Below, piece by piece: positions 35,310 to 49,065 of a DNA stretch of 64,000 nt; the stretch's first letter is position 1; each line of letters begins with the position of its first letter. The stretch covers positions 7,634,790 through 7,698,789 of the forward strand of contig OX638134.1 of the NCBI GenBank assembly GCA_951804985.1, written 5' to 3'. Under the pieces are notes generated by a model, which was given only the letters and a program-made list of their open reading frames with translations, was not told where the DNA came from and searched no databases. Source of the stretch: Dryomyza anilis (Eukaryota; Arthropoda; Insecta; Diptera; Dryomyzidae). The position numbers were made by a program, and so were the translations under genes.

Positions 35310-37449
35310 CTGTGTGACAGACGGTGGACGGCAAAAAGAATTAGGTGTTTTAATTGACGGACAAGCACAACATTGAGATTAATTTTTATTTAATGATATT
35401 CAATTTATTTTTTTAATATTAAATTATTTTTTGATTTTAATTTAAATTTTTTTGTATTAAAATTATTTTTTGATATTAATATTTTTTTTTTTACTAAAAT
35501 TTGGCAACACTTTTTTTTGTAAGTTTTACAAACATTTTTAAAAATACTTTGCACTTTATATATTTTATGCTATTTTTAAATTTTGTTTATTTATTTAAAA
35601 TTTATATTTAAAATAAATAATTTCAAATTTTATTTTTATATTTAATTTAAATTTTGTTTGGTTTTATTAAATATTTTTAAAATTTATTTGAAATTTTGTG
35701 TTTTTAAATTTTGTTATATTTGTTTAAAGTTTGGTTAAATTGTATTAAAATGTTGTTAAATTTGGTTAAATTTTGTAAATATCTTGTAAAATTCTTCGTT
35801 TTACTTCTATGAAATTCAGGTTTTATATTATTTTGTTTTTTTTTTCTTTATTGTATTTGATTTAAATTTGATTTTTGAGTGTTTTTTATTTTATTAATAA
35901 TTAATTTTGTTTACTATTTATTTGGTTTTATTTTGTTCTAATTAATTTTTTAAATTGTATAATTTTTTTGTAATATTTTCCATAAATTTTACTTGATTTT
36001 TGTTTTATTTTTTCTATTTTATTTTATTTTATTTTATTTTAATTAAATTTGAATTTTATTGTTTTATTTTTATTTCAATTTATTTAAATTTTCCCTTTTC
36101 GTTTGATATTTAACTTTTTAAATTCAATTTTTTAAAATTTTTTATTACCCTTTTTATTTTATTTAAATTTATTTCAATTTTAATTTTTTATTAATTTTTG
36201 ATTTAGTTAAATTTTTAATTACTCCTTAAATTATGTACAATTAAAGCGCGCGTGTGTTTGCCTCACAGCAATTACTGCCTTTTGCACTGAGTTAATTTGC
36301 GACAGTAATTTTAGTTTTTCACTTTTTTAATTTATTTTCTTTTTTTTTTGTTGCTTTATTAACAACGTTTAACGCGTTGCAATTGACGTCGCAAAATACG
36401 TATTTGATTGAATGCCGCGCAGCATTGACACCCGCACGCAACTAAACACAACAGAGCACTGAACAGGAATTCGTAACGAAAAACTTGCCAACGACTTGAT
36501 GAGGAGAAGACAACTCCCCCCACCCAACCAACAACCCACTCGGTAGCACACTTGCGCATCACTCACACGCATCACGACAATACACCGAGAAAAGCAGCAC
36601 AGTGTGTGTGTGTAAAACAAGTCCTATAAAGCAAAAACAAATTTAACAAGAGCGCCGCCCTTCTGTTTTATTCCCACAGAAAGCAACGATTTCTCCTGCT
36701 TGGAAATTCGTTGCTTTCATTGGTTGCTTGCGCTACTCGTCACTGGCAGCGGGCGCGCCTTCTCCCACTTGCGTGCTCGTTGCATTGAAGTAACGTGTAT
36801 CACGTTAAAAAAAATAACGTGTAAAATACAACTCGCTGCTTATTGTCTGCACTGTTTGCACGCAGCAAATGCTTGCGCTATTTTTACTCGTTTAACTTGT
36901 ACTCGTTGCTATCGCTTGCTCTCTCCCACTGCCGCAAGAGCCATGAATATACATAGCACAAGAGCGCCTCTGGCTGCCATATGTTATTCGTTGCATTGTT
37001 TTTGCTTATTTAGAATTTGCTTCATATTTTGTTCATTCCACTGTGAAACGAGTTATTTGCATTATTACTGTTGTTGTTGTTCATGTTTTTGTTGTTTTAG
37101 TGTTGTACTTCATGCAAAATGGTTGTTTTTGGTGTTTGTTGTTGTTTGTTAAATTTGAACGTTTGTTTGACTGTTGTTGTTGTAATTGTTATTGGTTTGT
37201 TGTTCTTGTTCTTAGCAGCCACCTGGACAACTTTGCAAAGCTGTGCACAGCCGAACATAGGGACGAACGGACGGACAGACAGCCATTTAAACGAACAGCA
37301 GGACACAGTCAGCAATCAGCAGAACAAAACAATGTGAAAAGCGCTATAAACTTCCTGATCACGGTGGGGAAAATAAAAATATAGAAAAATTTTAAATTCT
37401 AAATTTAGTAAAAATATTTAAAATAGTAACAAGATTATTTTTTGGCGAT
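35310..37449. other. T/A-rich tract then unique GC-richer island upstream of the exon
   Basis: 35380-36235 is A/T low complexity. 36240-37380 is unique, of mixed composition, with (GTT)n runs at 37060-37200 and a GGACGGACAGACAG stretch near 37265. Overlapping frames (36700-37152 plus, 36359-36620 minus) are Cys/Leu/Val-rich translations of simple sequence without convincing splice or protein context. Confidence 0.35.
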
Positions 37450-38190
37450 AAAATTAATTACCAGAGAAAAATTTAATTTTAAGTGAAAATTTTAATTTTT
37501 GATGAAACATTAAATTTTAGTGAAAAATTGAATTTTTAGTAAAAAATCGAATTTTTAGTGAAAAATTGAACTTTTATTGAAAAATTGAATTTTTAGTGAA
37601 ATTTGAATTTTTAGTGAAAAATTGAATTTTTAGTGAAAATTTGAATTTTTAATGAAAAATTTAATTTTTAGTGAAAAATTAAATTTTTGAATTGAATTGA
37701 ATTTTTAGTGATAAATTGAATTTTTAGTGAAAAATTGAATTTTTAGTGAAAATTTGAATTTTTAATGAAAAATTGAATTTTTAATGAAAAATTGAATTTT
37801 TAATGAAAAATTGAATTTGTAGTGAAAAATTGAATTTTTAGTGAAAATTTGAATTTGAATTTTTAGTGAAAAATTGAATTTTTTAGTGAAAGAATTAAAT
37901 TTTAGTGAAATTGAATTTTTTAGTGTAAAATGAAATTTTTTATGAAAAATTGAATTTTTAGTGAAAAATTGAATTTTTAGTGAAAAATTGAATTTTTAGT
38001 GAAAAATTGAATTTTTAGTGAAAATTTGAATTTTTAGTGAAAATTTGAATTTTTAGTGAAAATTTGAATTTTTAGTGAAAATTTGAATTTTTAGTGAAAA
38101 ATTGAATTTTTAGTGAAAAATAGAATTTTGAGTGAAAAATTAAATAATTTAAATTTGAGAGAAAATTTGCTTTTTTAGTGATATTTTGTA
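37450..38190 (+). repeat. 19-bp minisatellite array 3, forward orientation
   Basis: Tandem AGTGAAAAATTGAATTTTT with variants AATGAAAAATT and GAAAATTTGAATTTTT. It lies on the 5' side of the 35154-35309 exon in the transcript sense, opposite in orientation to array 2 on the 3' side. Confidence 0.93.
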
Positions 38191-40350
38191 TTGTTGCTCC
38201 ACTGTCAATGTTTGGCCAACAAACAGCATCATAAAGCCTTTCATTTCATTTCATTTCAGCTTCTGCTGTAGCCTTTGCCGTTTTTTTTTTTGTTTCGACT
38301 TTAGCGACTTCAGTTATTGCTGAAGTGTGTTAAACATGAACGTTTACTAAATAAACCATTTGCCATAATATAAAACAACAACAATGTTATGAACAATAAT
38401 CACAAAAACAATAAATTCCAATAATAACATTTTTTGTTGGCAACTGAAAATGGAACTGAGAAAAGACATCTTTTGTGTTTTGACAGTAGGCAAAATTACA
38501 ATAAATGCAAAATATTAATTTTTAAAAATTACAAAATTTCATTAAAAATTGTTATAAATTAAAGTAAATTAACTGAAATTAAAAAAATAATTAAAAATGA
38601 AATAAAAACGTAAACATTCGCATTTTAATATTTTTATTGCCGATTTGGAGTTATATTTAAAATTATTTTTATTTATCCGAAACATTAATAATTTACTAAA
38701 TTTTCAAATTCTAAAACTAGTCAATTTAATGTTTTATTTATTTGGTTTCTTTAGCAAAGTTTTTTCCTTTTACGTCAACTACTTTCAAAGTTTCTTTTAA
38801 AACTAACAACTTCAACTGAAATAAGAAATTGTAAAAATTTCTCGCATCCTTTAACGCATTTTCGCTTCATATGGGCGCTGCGCAGTTTTTAATGTTTTTA
38901 GTTGTTTGGTGTTAACTTGGCCAACATAATTGGCTACCACAGCAGTAGCAGCACCAGCTCTTCTGTGCAGCAGTAATTTTCATTTAATGCCTTTTTTGGA
39001 CTGCATTTCTAGAGATGACAATGCGTGTTTTTATGTGCACAGTTTTTGCTCATTAAAATTACATTATAAAAATGTAATTGTTTGCATTTTTGTTGGTGTT
39101 TTCTCTACATCTAATTTTTATTTTAACTTTTTTTTTATTGTTAGATAAAATTAGAATTTTGTTTGTTATATTTATAACGCGGATGTACCGCATCTTTTTA
39201 ATTTTAAATGAAGCGAAAATCAATTTTTTTAGGTATTTTCCTATTTTTATCAAATTAGTTTGTAATTTATTTATTTATTATTTATTTTTGAATATTTATA
39301 TTTATGAACATTTAATATAAATATTAATATAAACAAATAAAAAAAAATATTCAAACAATCTTAAAAAGCTTTTTAAAAAGTTTCTTAACAGTACTTTAAA
39401 ATTAAAGTTAGACACCAGCTCATTTTCGAAGAAAAACATTTTCTCCAAAGATATTATGATAGTTTTCTGAATTCTTCCTCTGGTTATAGCTCCTTAAAGG
39501 AATTGTTATGAGAAAACCATTAAAAATAGTGGTTAATCGTTAAGATTCCAACTTTAAGAGTTCAGTGTAAATCATCCTTAGGATGTTCCCTATAATCGCT
39601 CCTTAGACAATAGAAACGCACTTAGTACAATTACGCTACAAAGTGACGAACTATATTGGTTATTCTTTGAACCCTTTTGGAGCCCATAACGCCTAACCCA
39701 GACGTGTAGGGGTATAATAATATACAACACTTTTTGTCAATAGACCATATAGACGCACAAAATAAAAAAAATTAGAGTTTAATTAAAAAAGTTGCCATTT
39801 TCCGCACTGTGTAATATACTTTTAATAAGAAATAGAGAAAAATCATAGAAAATAAACGTAAATGACAATATCTTAAGAAAAGAAAATGGTACGATTTTGG
39901 TTCAAACGGATTTTTAAACTAGAAATGATGATGAATATAACCCTATTGTACTTTTTATACCAATTTTTGTCATACTTGTGATTGATTCTAGATCACCGTG
40001 AGTATCTGTGCTGTTTTTTCATTTTCTTAATATTTTCATTTTATTTTCTTTTTATTTAACATTTTCAGAATATTTTCATAGCATTGCACAGTGGTCCAGA
40101 ATCCAGTTCTACTGAAGCAAAAGTAATACTGTCTATATCTGTTTTACAATTGATACTAAATGTAGTTTAATATATATTTTAGACAGCAATACATTTTTTT
40201 TAACACAGCCTCTGTTTTCAAAATTGCATTTATAAATGTAGATACTAACAAATTGTTATAATTTCTACAATTTCAATCCCAGAGAAATCATTTTACATTT
40301 GTTTTACAGATAATCGATTAAAATTCAAAGGTTAATTTTTATACTGACAG
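38191..40350. other. Unique AT-rich sequence, nothing assigned
   Basis: No supported frame. 39400-39720 is a non-repetitive stretch of mixed composition; the others are A/T-rich. Confidence 0.35.
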
Positions 40351-40815
40351 ATTCTATGAGGAGATATCGTCACTATCATGCCAAAGGGGCGAATGTGCAT
40401 TTTTTGGCATTTGCGTTTTTTTACATTTTTGAATGTAGTTTATCCTCAAGTATGCTGTGCCAAAATCGCGTGTCATTTTGTTGGATATTTCTAGCCACAA
40501 AAGACATAACCAAAAGGGCGAATTTGAAAAATTGTAAATCTTGTCATGACAAAAGGGCGAATCTTTTCGTTTTTTCGCCATAACTTTTTATTGGAATAAG
40601 ATAAAATAGTAGTGTAGAGGCATTTATTGTTTGTATTCAAAGCACCTATCGATCTGCATCATTTTGCAGGAAAAAATGTTTGGCAAAATATTTTTAAATA
40701 ATTAGGTAAAATAAGATAAAATAGTAGTGTAAAGGTATTAATTGTTTGTTTTTAAAACACCTATCGAACTGCATCATTATTTTAAAATATTTTGACAACC
40801 TTTTTTTCCTGCAAA
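40351..40815. repeat. GGGCGAAT motif cluster and a 112-bp tandem duplication
   Basis: AAAGGGGCGAAT, AAAAGGGCGAAT and AAAAGGGCGAAT occur at about 40384, 40512 and 40551. The block AAGATAAAATAGTAGTGTA is found at about 40599 and again at about 40710, each followed by TTGTTTGT..AACACCTATCGA(T/A)CTGCATCAT, giving two copies. Paired plus and minus frames (40354-40583) share this low-complexity base and are not called. Confidence 0.6.
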
Positions 40816-41489
40816 TAACGCGTGTTCGCGTTGTTAAAATTAAAAATAATTTCCATAGCTGAATTGTTTATCATAATAAACAATCAACGGTGTGAGACAT
40901 GGGGGTTAAAAAATGAGTAACATAATAATAGATAGCTATTGTCGTTTTTTATTTTTAGCAACGAATATATTTCTTTTGTTATTTCGTAGCATTATATTAA
41001 ACATTAAAAAATATATCAAAAAGGCAATCCAAATATATCTTAATCAATTGTCAAATATGGCACATCTAATACATATATAGCCACGTTTTGTTAAAATGCG
41101 TCAAAATTTAGTATCATCTAATATTTCGAAATTACAATAAAAAACAAAAAAATAAAATTTGGGAAAAAATACTATTACACAAATATTTTATTAATTTTTA
41201 TATTTTTATCAATTACCGTTACATCTTGTTGTATTAACTTCTAATAATGGGTTTATTATATAATAAGATTAATAAAATTTAAATGACAACAACTTCCCAA
41301 ATAATAGAGAATTTATCTTTATTTTACACCATATTTGAGATTCATCGTCAAAAAAGTTGTGTGTTACAAGTAATTTTATGTACAAACTATATTTTTTTAT
41401 CTTAATTAAAGTATTAACTATAAGAAATACACTTACATTGTTTTTATATATAACAAAATGTACTTTTGACTTGCTAAAATTGATTTCTG
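40816..41489. other. AT-rich sequence, nothing recognised
   Basis: No repeat family or frame with support. Confidence 0.35.
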
Positions 41490-41965
41490 GACCACACAGA
41501 ACAAAAATTCATCAATATGATGAATTGTAAATAAATATATTACAACACATTTTACTGCAACAACACATTTTACTGCATGTCGAACAAGCATTATATAAGA
41601 AATAACATACAAGAACTACTTGAGAATTGAAAAGTATGGCATAAAATGAATGAAAAATAAATATGATTTGATTGAAATTTGGTTTAATGAACATAATTCT
41701 TTAATATGAAGTAAAATATAGTTCTTGTTCATTAATATGATGAAACTATTCTTCACATAGAAGATCATCATATTGAAGAACACTTTTTCGACAGTTACCA
41801 AGCGTTCCTCATATTTATGATCGCTTTCATAACATTGATGTCGTTAGTCAACAATATTATGAATTGTTCTTCAATACAATGAATCATGGTTTGAAGAACA
41901 GAATTCATCAATATGAAGAACAGAATTCATCAATATGATGTACATTTTTTTTTTGGTGCAGTGTG
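41490..41965 (+). repeat. Dispersed repeat R2, copy 2, rich in TTCATCAATATGATGAA palindromes
   Basis: Contains AATTCATCAATATGATGAATT near its left edge and AATTCATCAATATGA twice near its right edge. The middle shares CATTGATGT and ATGGTTTGAAGAAC with 25010-25235. Possibly a non-autonomous element with palindromic ends; boundaries uncertain. Confidence 0.5.
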
Positions 41966-44105
41966 CATTGTCTCAACACTTCTTGATCTTTTTCTTAAGG
42001 CTACCCTAACATTTTTCGTAATATTTATTAAACATTTTCTTAAAAATTTCCATATTCTTTACATATTAAAAACTTTTTTTTATTAGTTGTATTAACTTTG
42101 CTTAATAATTTCATACATTTTCCAATATTTTCTTAACATTACATTTTTATTTTAAATTTTCGTAACATTTTCTGAACATCTTCAAAACATATTTTTAAGA
42201 TTTTCTTATAATTTTTGTTCTGCATATTTTTTAACATTTCTTGTACCTTTTATTAACAGTTTTCTAACACTTTCTTATTATTTTTAAAAAATTTCTTAAT
42301 ATATTTTTAATATTTTTAAAAAATTGTCTTTTTAATATCTCGACGTTTATTACCATTTTCTCCTTATTTCCTCATCCTTTTTACACTCCACATTTTATAC
42401 TTATTTTCGACATCAACATAAGTTAAAGTTTTTCTTTAAATTTTCCCATCATTTCCATAATACTTTCAGAATATTTTCTTAACACTTCAAAGATTTTCGC
42501 AAACCATTTTTTTTGCATATTTTTATAACATTTGTTGAACTTCTTCTTAACATTATTCCAACAATTTCTTAACCATTTTTTTTAATTTTTTAGCATTTAA
42601 TAGTTTCTAAATATTTTCGTACTAATATTTTTTTATATAAACATTTTCATTACATTTTTTAGCTTTTAATTGTTTTTGTTTTACGATCTCTGTTGATTAT
42701 TTTAAGATATTGTCTTAACGTCGGTACAAATTGGGTTTTGCGAGTTATGGGAATTTTCTCAGTGTATACTTAAGATTTATATTTAATTTTGCTATACATT
42801 ATTTGCATAATATTTTATATTAAAATTTCATTTACACATTTAACTAAATTACTTTTTGTTTTTTTTTGTTCAAATTTATTTTTGTGTTAATTTTTTCTTT
42901 AGTTTTGCGTATTTCTTCTTTTTTTACTTTATCTTCTGCGACATCTTTTTCTACACTTTATAACTTCTTTTTTTTAAATTTAAATTTTATATTTTTTTAT
43001 ATATATTTCTTTTTTTTTATATTTTTAGTATCTCCAAGTTATTTTGCTGCTACTGCTTATGTACTTTGCCCAAGTGAAGTGATTCATGTACATGCAATGT
43101 TTGCCCTAAGGTATGTATTTCCTTTTTTTTTTATATTATATACTGGCTCCGCAGAATTCTGCGCATGACGCTGCTCCTTCGCCAGGCACCTACTTGACGG
43201 TTTCTATATAAACCAAAGTCAAACGGAGCACAACGTTTTACCAACCAGTTGGCCAAGTACAACAAAAAAAAGAGTATCACATTGTCCGCCTTTTTTTTCG
43301 GTACAGACAACACATACCGCCTATTTCATGACAGCCCTCTTTCCCACTGCATTGTCTTGGCAACACTTTACTCTATTCCACGTTTTTTTTGCGTATTTTT
43401 CCCACCCGGTGTACTGTGTAACTTTATCGTAAGGCACCTCGTTCGCTTGCTTATGTAAACTTAATTTTTTAGTAGATTTTTCATTTTATTTATGTTGTCA
43501 GCTTGAATGTTGTTCTTGTTGTTGCTGCTGCTACTGTTGTCAGTGTCGTTGTCAGCAACAAAATTAAATACTTTCTGTTCTACGCTGCCTTCTATTTAAC
43601 TCATTTATTATCTATGTTTTTTTTGTTTTTGGTGTTTTATCTGTTTTTTTTTATACAAGTCTCTTGTTTTTTATTGCCTCTTTTTGCATTGCTGTTTATT
43701 TGGCAACTCTGGTTAATTTTTTGCCAGTTGTCAGCTAAATTTATAGAGTGTCCAGCTGATGAGGTTTTTGGCTCTACTTTGTCTTCGTTCGTTGTGGGCG
43801 TCACAGCGCTAAGTCGTTGTGTCTGAATTATCTTCATTTTTCTTTGATTATTTTTTTTTTTACTTTTTTAATTTCTTGTTAAAACACATACGCAATTTTT
43901 GCGTATTGGGAAATTTATCGTGAATTTATGGTTATTTTTAGTTTGTAATTTACCATTTATGTATTTAAAAAATGTGCATTTTAAAATGGAATTTTGTTTT
44001 TATAATTCTGGAATATGAATTAATAAAATATATTATTCAAGCTTTTTATTGAAATTAGCATTTCAAAGATTTGTATACAAATATTGTTTTATCTATTCTT
44101 TTAAA
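41966..44105. other. Degenerate CATTTTCTTAA-type repeats, then unique sequence
   Basis: 41980-42690 has recurring AACATTTTCTTAACATTTT words. 42700-43830 is unique and partly GC-richer, with open frames (42866-43168, 43503-43826 plus) that are Phe/Leu/Val-rich and lack support. 43840-44105 is AT-rich. Confidence 0.4.
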
Positions 44106-44109
44106 AGTT

Positions 44110-45640
44110 TTTTTAATTATTTTTAAAATTATGTTTCAATTATTTTTAATTATTTTTATTTATTTTTATTTATTTTTAATTATTTTTAATTTTATTTAAT
44201 TAATTTTAATTATTTTTAATTATTTTTAATTTTATTTAATTAATTTTAATTATTTTCAATTATTTTTAATTATTTTTAATTATTTTTAATTATTTTTAAT
44301 TATTTTTAATTATTTTTAATTATTTTTAATTATTTTTACTTATTTTTAATTATTTTTAATTATTTTTAATTATTTTTAATTATTTTTAATTATTTTTAAT
44401 TATTTTTAATTATTTTTAATTATTTTTAATTATTTTTAATTATTTTTAATTATTTTTAATTATTTTAAATTATTTTAAATTATTTTTAATTATTTTTAAT
44501 TATTTTTAATTATTTTTAATTATTTTTAATTATTTTTAATTATTTTTAATTATTTTAAATTATTTTAAATTATTTTAAATTATTTTTAATTATTTTTAAT
44601 TATTTTTAAATATTTTTAATTATTTTTAATTATTTTTAATTATTTTTAATTATTTTTAATTATTTTTAATTATTTTTAATTATTTTTAATTATTTTTAAT
44701 TATTTTTAATTATTTTTAATTATTTTTTATTATTTTTAATTATTTTTAATTATTTTTAATTATTTTTAATTATTTTTAATTATTTTTAATTATTTTTAAA
44801 ATTTTTTAATTATTTTTAATTAGTTTTAATTATTTTTAATTATTTTTAATGCTTTTTAATTTTTAATTATTTTTATCTCTTTTTTAATTCTTTTTAATTA
44901 TTTTTAATTCTTTTTAATTATTTTTAATTCTTTTTAATTCTATTAAATTATTTTTTATTCTTTTTAATTCTTTTTAATTCTTTTTAATTATTTTTCATTC
45001 TTTTTAATTAATTAATTATTTTTAATCCTTTTTTTTAATTATTTTTAATTATTTTTAATTATTTTTAATTATTTTTAATTATTTTTAATTATTTTTAATT
45101 ATTTTTAATTATTTTTAATTATTTTTAATTATTTTTAATTATTTTTAATTATTTTTAATTATTTTTAATAACCTTTAATTATTTTTAATTTTTTAAAATT
45201 ATTTTTAATTATTTTTAATTCTTTTTAATTTTTTTTACTTATTTTTTATTCTTTTTAATTCTTTGTAATTATTTTTAATTATTTATAATTCTTTTTAATT
45301 CTTTTTAATTATTTTTAATTATTTTTAATTATTTTTAATTATTTTTAATTCTTTTTAATTATTTTTAATTCTTTTTAATTCTTTTTAATTCTTTTTAATT
45401 CTTTTTAATTCTTTTTAATTCTTTTTAATTCTTTTTAATTCTTTTTAATTCTTTTTAATTCTTTTTAATTCTTTTTAATTCTTTTTAATTCTTTTTAATT
45501 GTTTTTAAAACTTTTTAATTCTTTTTAATACTTTTTAATTATTTTTAATTTGTTTAATTCTTTTTAATTATTTTTAATTCATTTTAATTCTTTTTATTAA
45601 TTTTTAAACGTTTTTATTTATTTTAATACTTATTTTTGAT
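44110..45640 (+). repeat. 10-bp minisatellite AATTATTTTT
   Basis: About 150 units of AATTATTTTT; within 45330-45530 most read AATTCTTTTT, so the array has two sequence domains. Pure A/T composition with a period close to the helical repeat, which favours intrinsic bending (inference). Confidence 0.95.
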
Positions 45641-46544
45641 TCTTTTTTTATTTTTTTTTTTGATTATTTTTAATCCTTAATATGTATATATTTTTTTTTT
45701 AGATATTTTATTTTTACATTCTTCGCTATTCTTAAAATGATGAATTTCATGAAATCGTCTGTCATTGTTTCTTACATTAAATAACTCCAAAAAAAGTTTG
45801 CAAACACACATTGCATACTTTATGACAAACTTTGTCTGTCTTGTGTGACTTAAACCTAATTTTCGCCTGCCACCAGATTTAACAAAATCTCACGCCATTT
45901 TCATAGTCCATCATAATCCAGCACGCATGTTGCATGCAGACTAAACAACTAAAAACATGCAACAGCAGCAGCTGTGATGTATGAGCAACACCAACAACAA
46001 CAAACCGAAATCATTACCAACAACATGTGACCATCGCAAACAGCAACATGAGACAATGTTCGTCAACTATCTAAACTAATGATGAATTTCAGTTGTTGCC
46101 AACTAAAAAGATTTCTCTCACATGTTGCATGACAATCAAGTGTTTGTGGACGACGACGATGATAATGATGATGCGTAGTTGCTCTGTCAGAAACATCACC
46201 AACTACACCTGCATGCAAAGAGCAAAAGGCTGTAGACCTCTTAAGTGGGCACTGCACCCACAAAAATGTTGCTGCTATTTTTGGATACGACTTTTTTTTT
46301 TGCTATTTAATAAACACAACACGTTGTCTGGCAATATATTTGTGGGCCCAAAAACAAAAACTTTTATAATAAAGTCAGACGTTGACAACAACTCAAAATT
46401 ACTGCACAGTAGCAGCGACATATGCATGGAATTTGTTGCATAAATATACTAAAACCAACTAATGTTTGTCACACACAATGTGTGGAGAACATTTTTTTTG
46501 CAAAAAAAGCTATGTTTGCTCTTGAGGGTTTACACTGAAAAAAA
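45641..46544. other. Unique island between arrays
   Basis: 45720-46470 is of mixed composition. Frames at 46063-46443 on both strands overlap and lack splice signals; not called. Confidence 0.35.
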
Positions 46545-49065
46545 TTCGTAAATATAGCTAAAATATAAATTTTTAATTTAATTTTTTCAATTTAATATTT
46601 AGTGAAAAATTGAATTTATAGTGAAAATTTTAAATTTTAGTGAAAAATGAAAAATTAAATTTTTAATGAAAACTTAAACATTTTTAATGAAAAATTGAAT
46701 TTTTAGTGAAAAATTGAATTTTTAGTGAAAAATTGAATGTTTAGTGAAAAATTGAATTTTTAATGAAAAATCGAATGTTTAGTGAAAAATTGAATTTTTT
46801 TTAGTGAAAAATGGAATTTTTAATGGAAAATGGAATTTATAGTGAAAAATTTAATTTTTAGTGAAAAATTTAATTTTAAATGAAAAATTTAATTTTAAAA
46901 AAAATTTGAATTTTTAGTGAAAAAATGAATTTTTAGTGAAAAATTAAATTTTTAGTGAAAAAATTAATTTTTAGTGAAAAATTGAATTTATAGTGAAAAA
47001 TGGAATTTTTAATGAAAAATTAAATTTTTAGTGAATTTTTCTAGTGAAAAATTGAATTTTTAGTGAAAAATTGAATTTTTAGTGAAAAATTGAATTTTTA
47101 GTGAAAAATTGAATTTTTTGTGAAAAATTGAATTTTTTGTGAAAAATTGAATTTTTAGTGAAAAATAGAATTTTTGGTGATAAATGGAACTTTTAGTGAA
47201 AAATTGAAAATTTTAGTGAAAAATTGAATTTTTAGTGAAAAATGGAATTTTTAGTGAAAAATTGAATTTTTAGTGAAAAATTGAATTTTTAGTGAAAAAT
47301 TGAATTTTTAGTGAAAAATTGAATTTTTAGTGAAAAATTGAATTTTTAGTGAAAAATTGAATTTTTTAGTGAAAAATTGAATTTTTAGTAAAAAATTGAA
47401 TTTTAAGTGAAAAATTGAATTTTTAGTGAAAAATTGAATTTTGAGTGAAAAATTGAATTTTTAGTGAAAAATTGAATTTTTAGTGAAAAATTGAATTTTT
47501 AGTGAAAAATTGAATTTTTAGTGAAAAATTGAATTTTTAGTGAAAAATTGAATTTTTAGTGAAAAATTGAATTTTTAGTGAAAAATTGAATTTTTTGTGA
47601 AAAATTGAATTTTTAGTGAAAAATTGAATTTTTAGTGAAAAATTGAATTTTTAGTGAAAAATTGAATTTTTAGTGAAAAATTGAATTTTTAGTGAAAAAT
47701 TGAATTTTTAGTGAAAAATTGAATTTTTAGTGAAAAATTGAATTTTTTGTGAAAAATTGAATTTTTAGTGAAAAATTGAATTTTTAGTGAAAAATTGAAT
47801 TTTTAGTGAAAAATTGAATTTTCAGTGAAAAATTGAATTTTTTAGTGTAAAATTGAATTTTTTGTGAAAAATTGAATTTTTAGTGAAAAATTTAATTTTT
47901 AGTGAAAAATTGAATTTTTAGGTAAAAATTGGATTTTTAGCGAAAAATTGAATTTTTAGTGAAAAATTGAATTTTTAGTGAAAAATTGAATTTTTAGTGA
48001 AAAATTGAATTTTTATTGAAAAATTGAATTTTTTGTGAAAAATTGAATTTTTAGTGAAAAATTGAATTTTTAGTGAAAAATTGAATTTTTAGTGAAAAAT
48101 TGAATTTTAGTGAAAAATTGAATTTTTAGTGAAAAATTGAATTTTTAGTGAAAAATTTAATTTTTAGTGAAAAATTTAATTTTTAGTGAAAAATTTAATT
48201 TTTAGTGAAAAATTGAATTTTTAGTGAAAAATTGAATTTTTAGTGAAAAATTGAATTTTTAGTGAAAAATTGAATTTTTAGTGAAAAATTGAATTTTTAG
48301 TGAAAAATTGAATTTTTAGTGAAAAATTGAATTTTTAGTGAAAAATTGAATTTTTAGTGAAAAATTGAATTTTTAGTGAAAAATTGAATTTTTAGTGAAA
48401 AATTGAATTTTTAGTGAAAAATTGAATTTTTAGTGAAAATTTGAATTTTAATGAAAAATTGAATTTTTAGTGAAAATTTAGTGAAAAATTGAATTTTTAG
48501 TGAAAATTTAGTGAAAAATTGAATTTTAAGTGAAAATTTGAATTTATAGTGAAAATTTGAAATTTAAGTGAACATTGAATTTTTAGTTAAAAATTGGATT
48601 TTTAGTTAAAAATTGAATTTTTAGTTAAAAATTGAATTTTTAGTGAAAAATTGAATTTTTAGTGAAAATTTGAATTTTTAGTGAAAAATTGAATTTTTAG
48701 TAAAAAATTGAATTTTTAGTGAAAAATTGAATTTTTAGTGAAAAATTGAATTTTTAGTGAAAAATTTAATTCTTAGAGAAAAATTGAATTTTTAGTGAAA
48801 AATTGAATTTTTAGTAAAAAATTGAATTTTTAGTGAAAAATTGAATTTTTAGTGAAAAATGGTATTTAATGAAAAATTGAATTTTTAGTGATAAATTGAA
48901 TTTTTAGTGAAAAATTGAATTTTTTGTGAAAAATTGAATTTTTAGTGAAAAATTGAATTAGAAGTGAAAATTTTAATTTTAATGAAAAATTGAATTTGTA
49001 GTGAAAAATTGAATTTCTAGTGAAAAACTTAAATTTGAGTAAAAATTTAATTTTGAGTATTTTTT
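46545..49065 (+). repeat. 19-bp minisatellite array 4, the largest, forward orientation
   Basis: About 130 units of AGTGAAAAATTGAATTTTT, many in exact succession (47220-47840 and 48180-48440). Both edges are degenerate, as expected when unequal exchange homogenises the middle of an array. Confidence 0.96.

Noticed and set aside
35131..35334. Alternative minus frame starting MPSTVCHTARLPNRRL over the exon
   Set aside because: Out of frame with the phase-consistent splice set; the adopted frame joins cleanly to the next two exons.
36700..37384. Two overlapping Cys/Val/Leu-rich plus-strand frames
   Set aside because: They translate GTT/TTG repeats in two phases; no coding signature.
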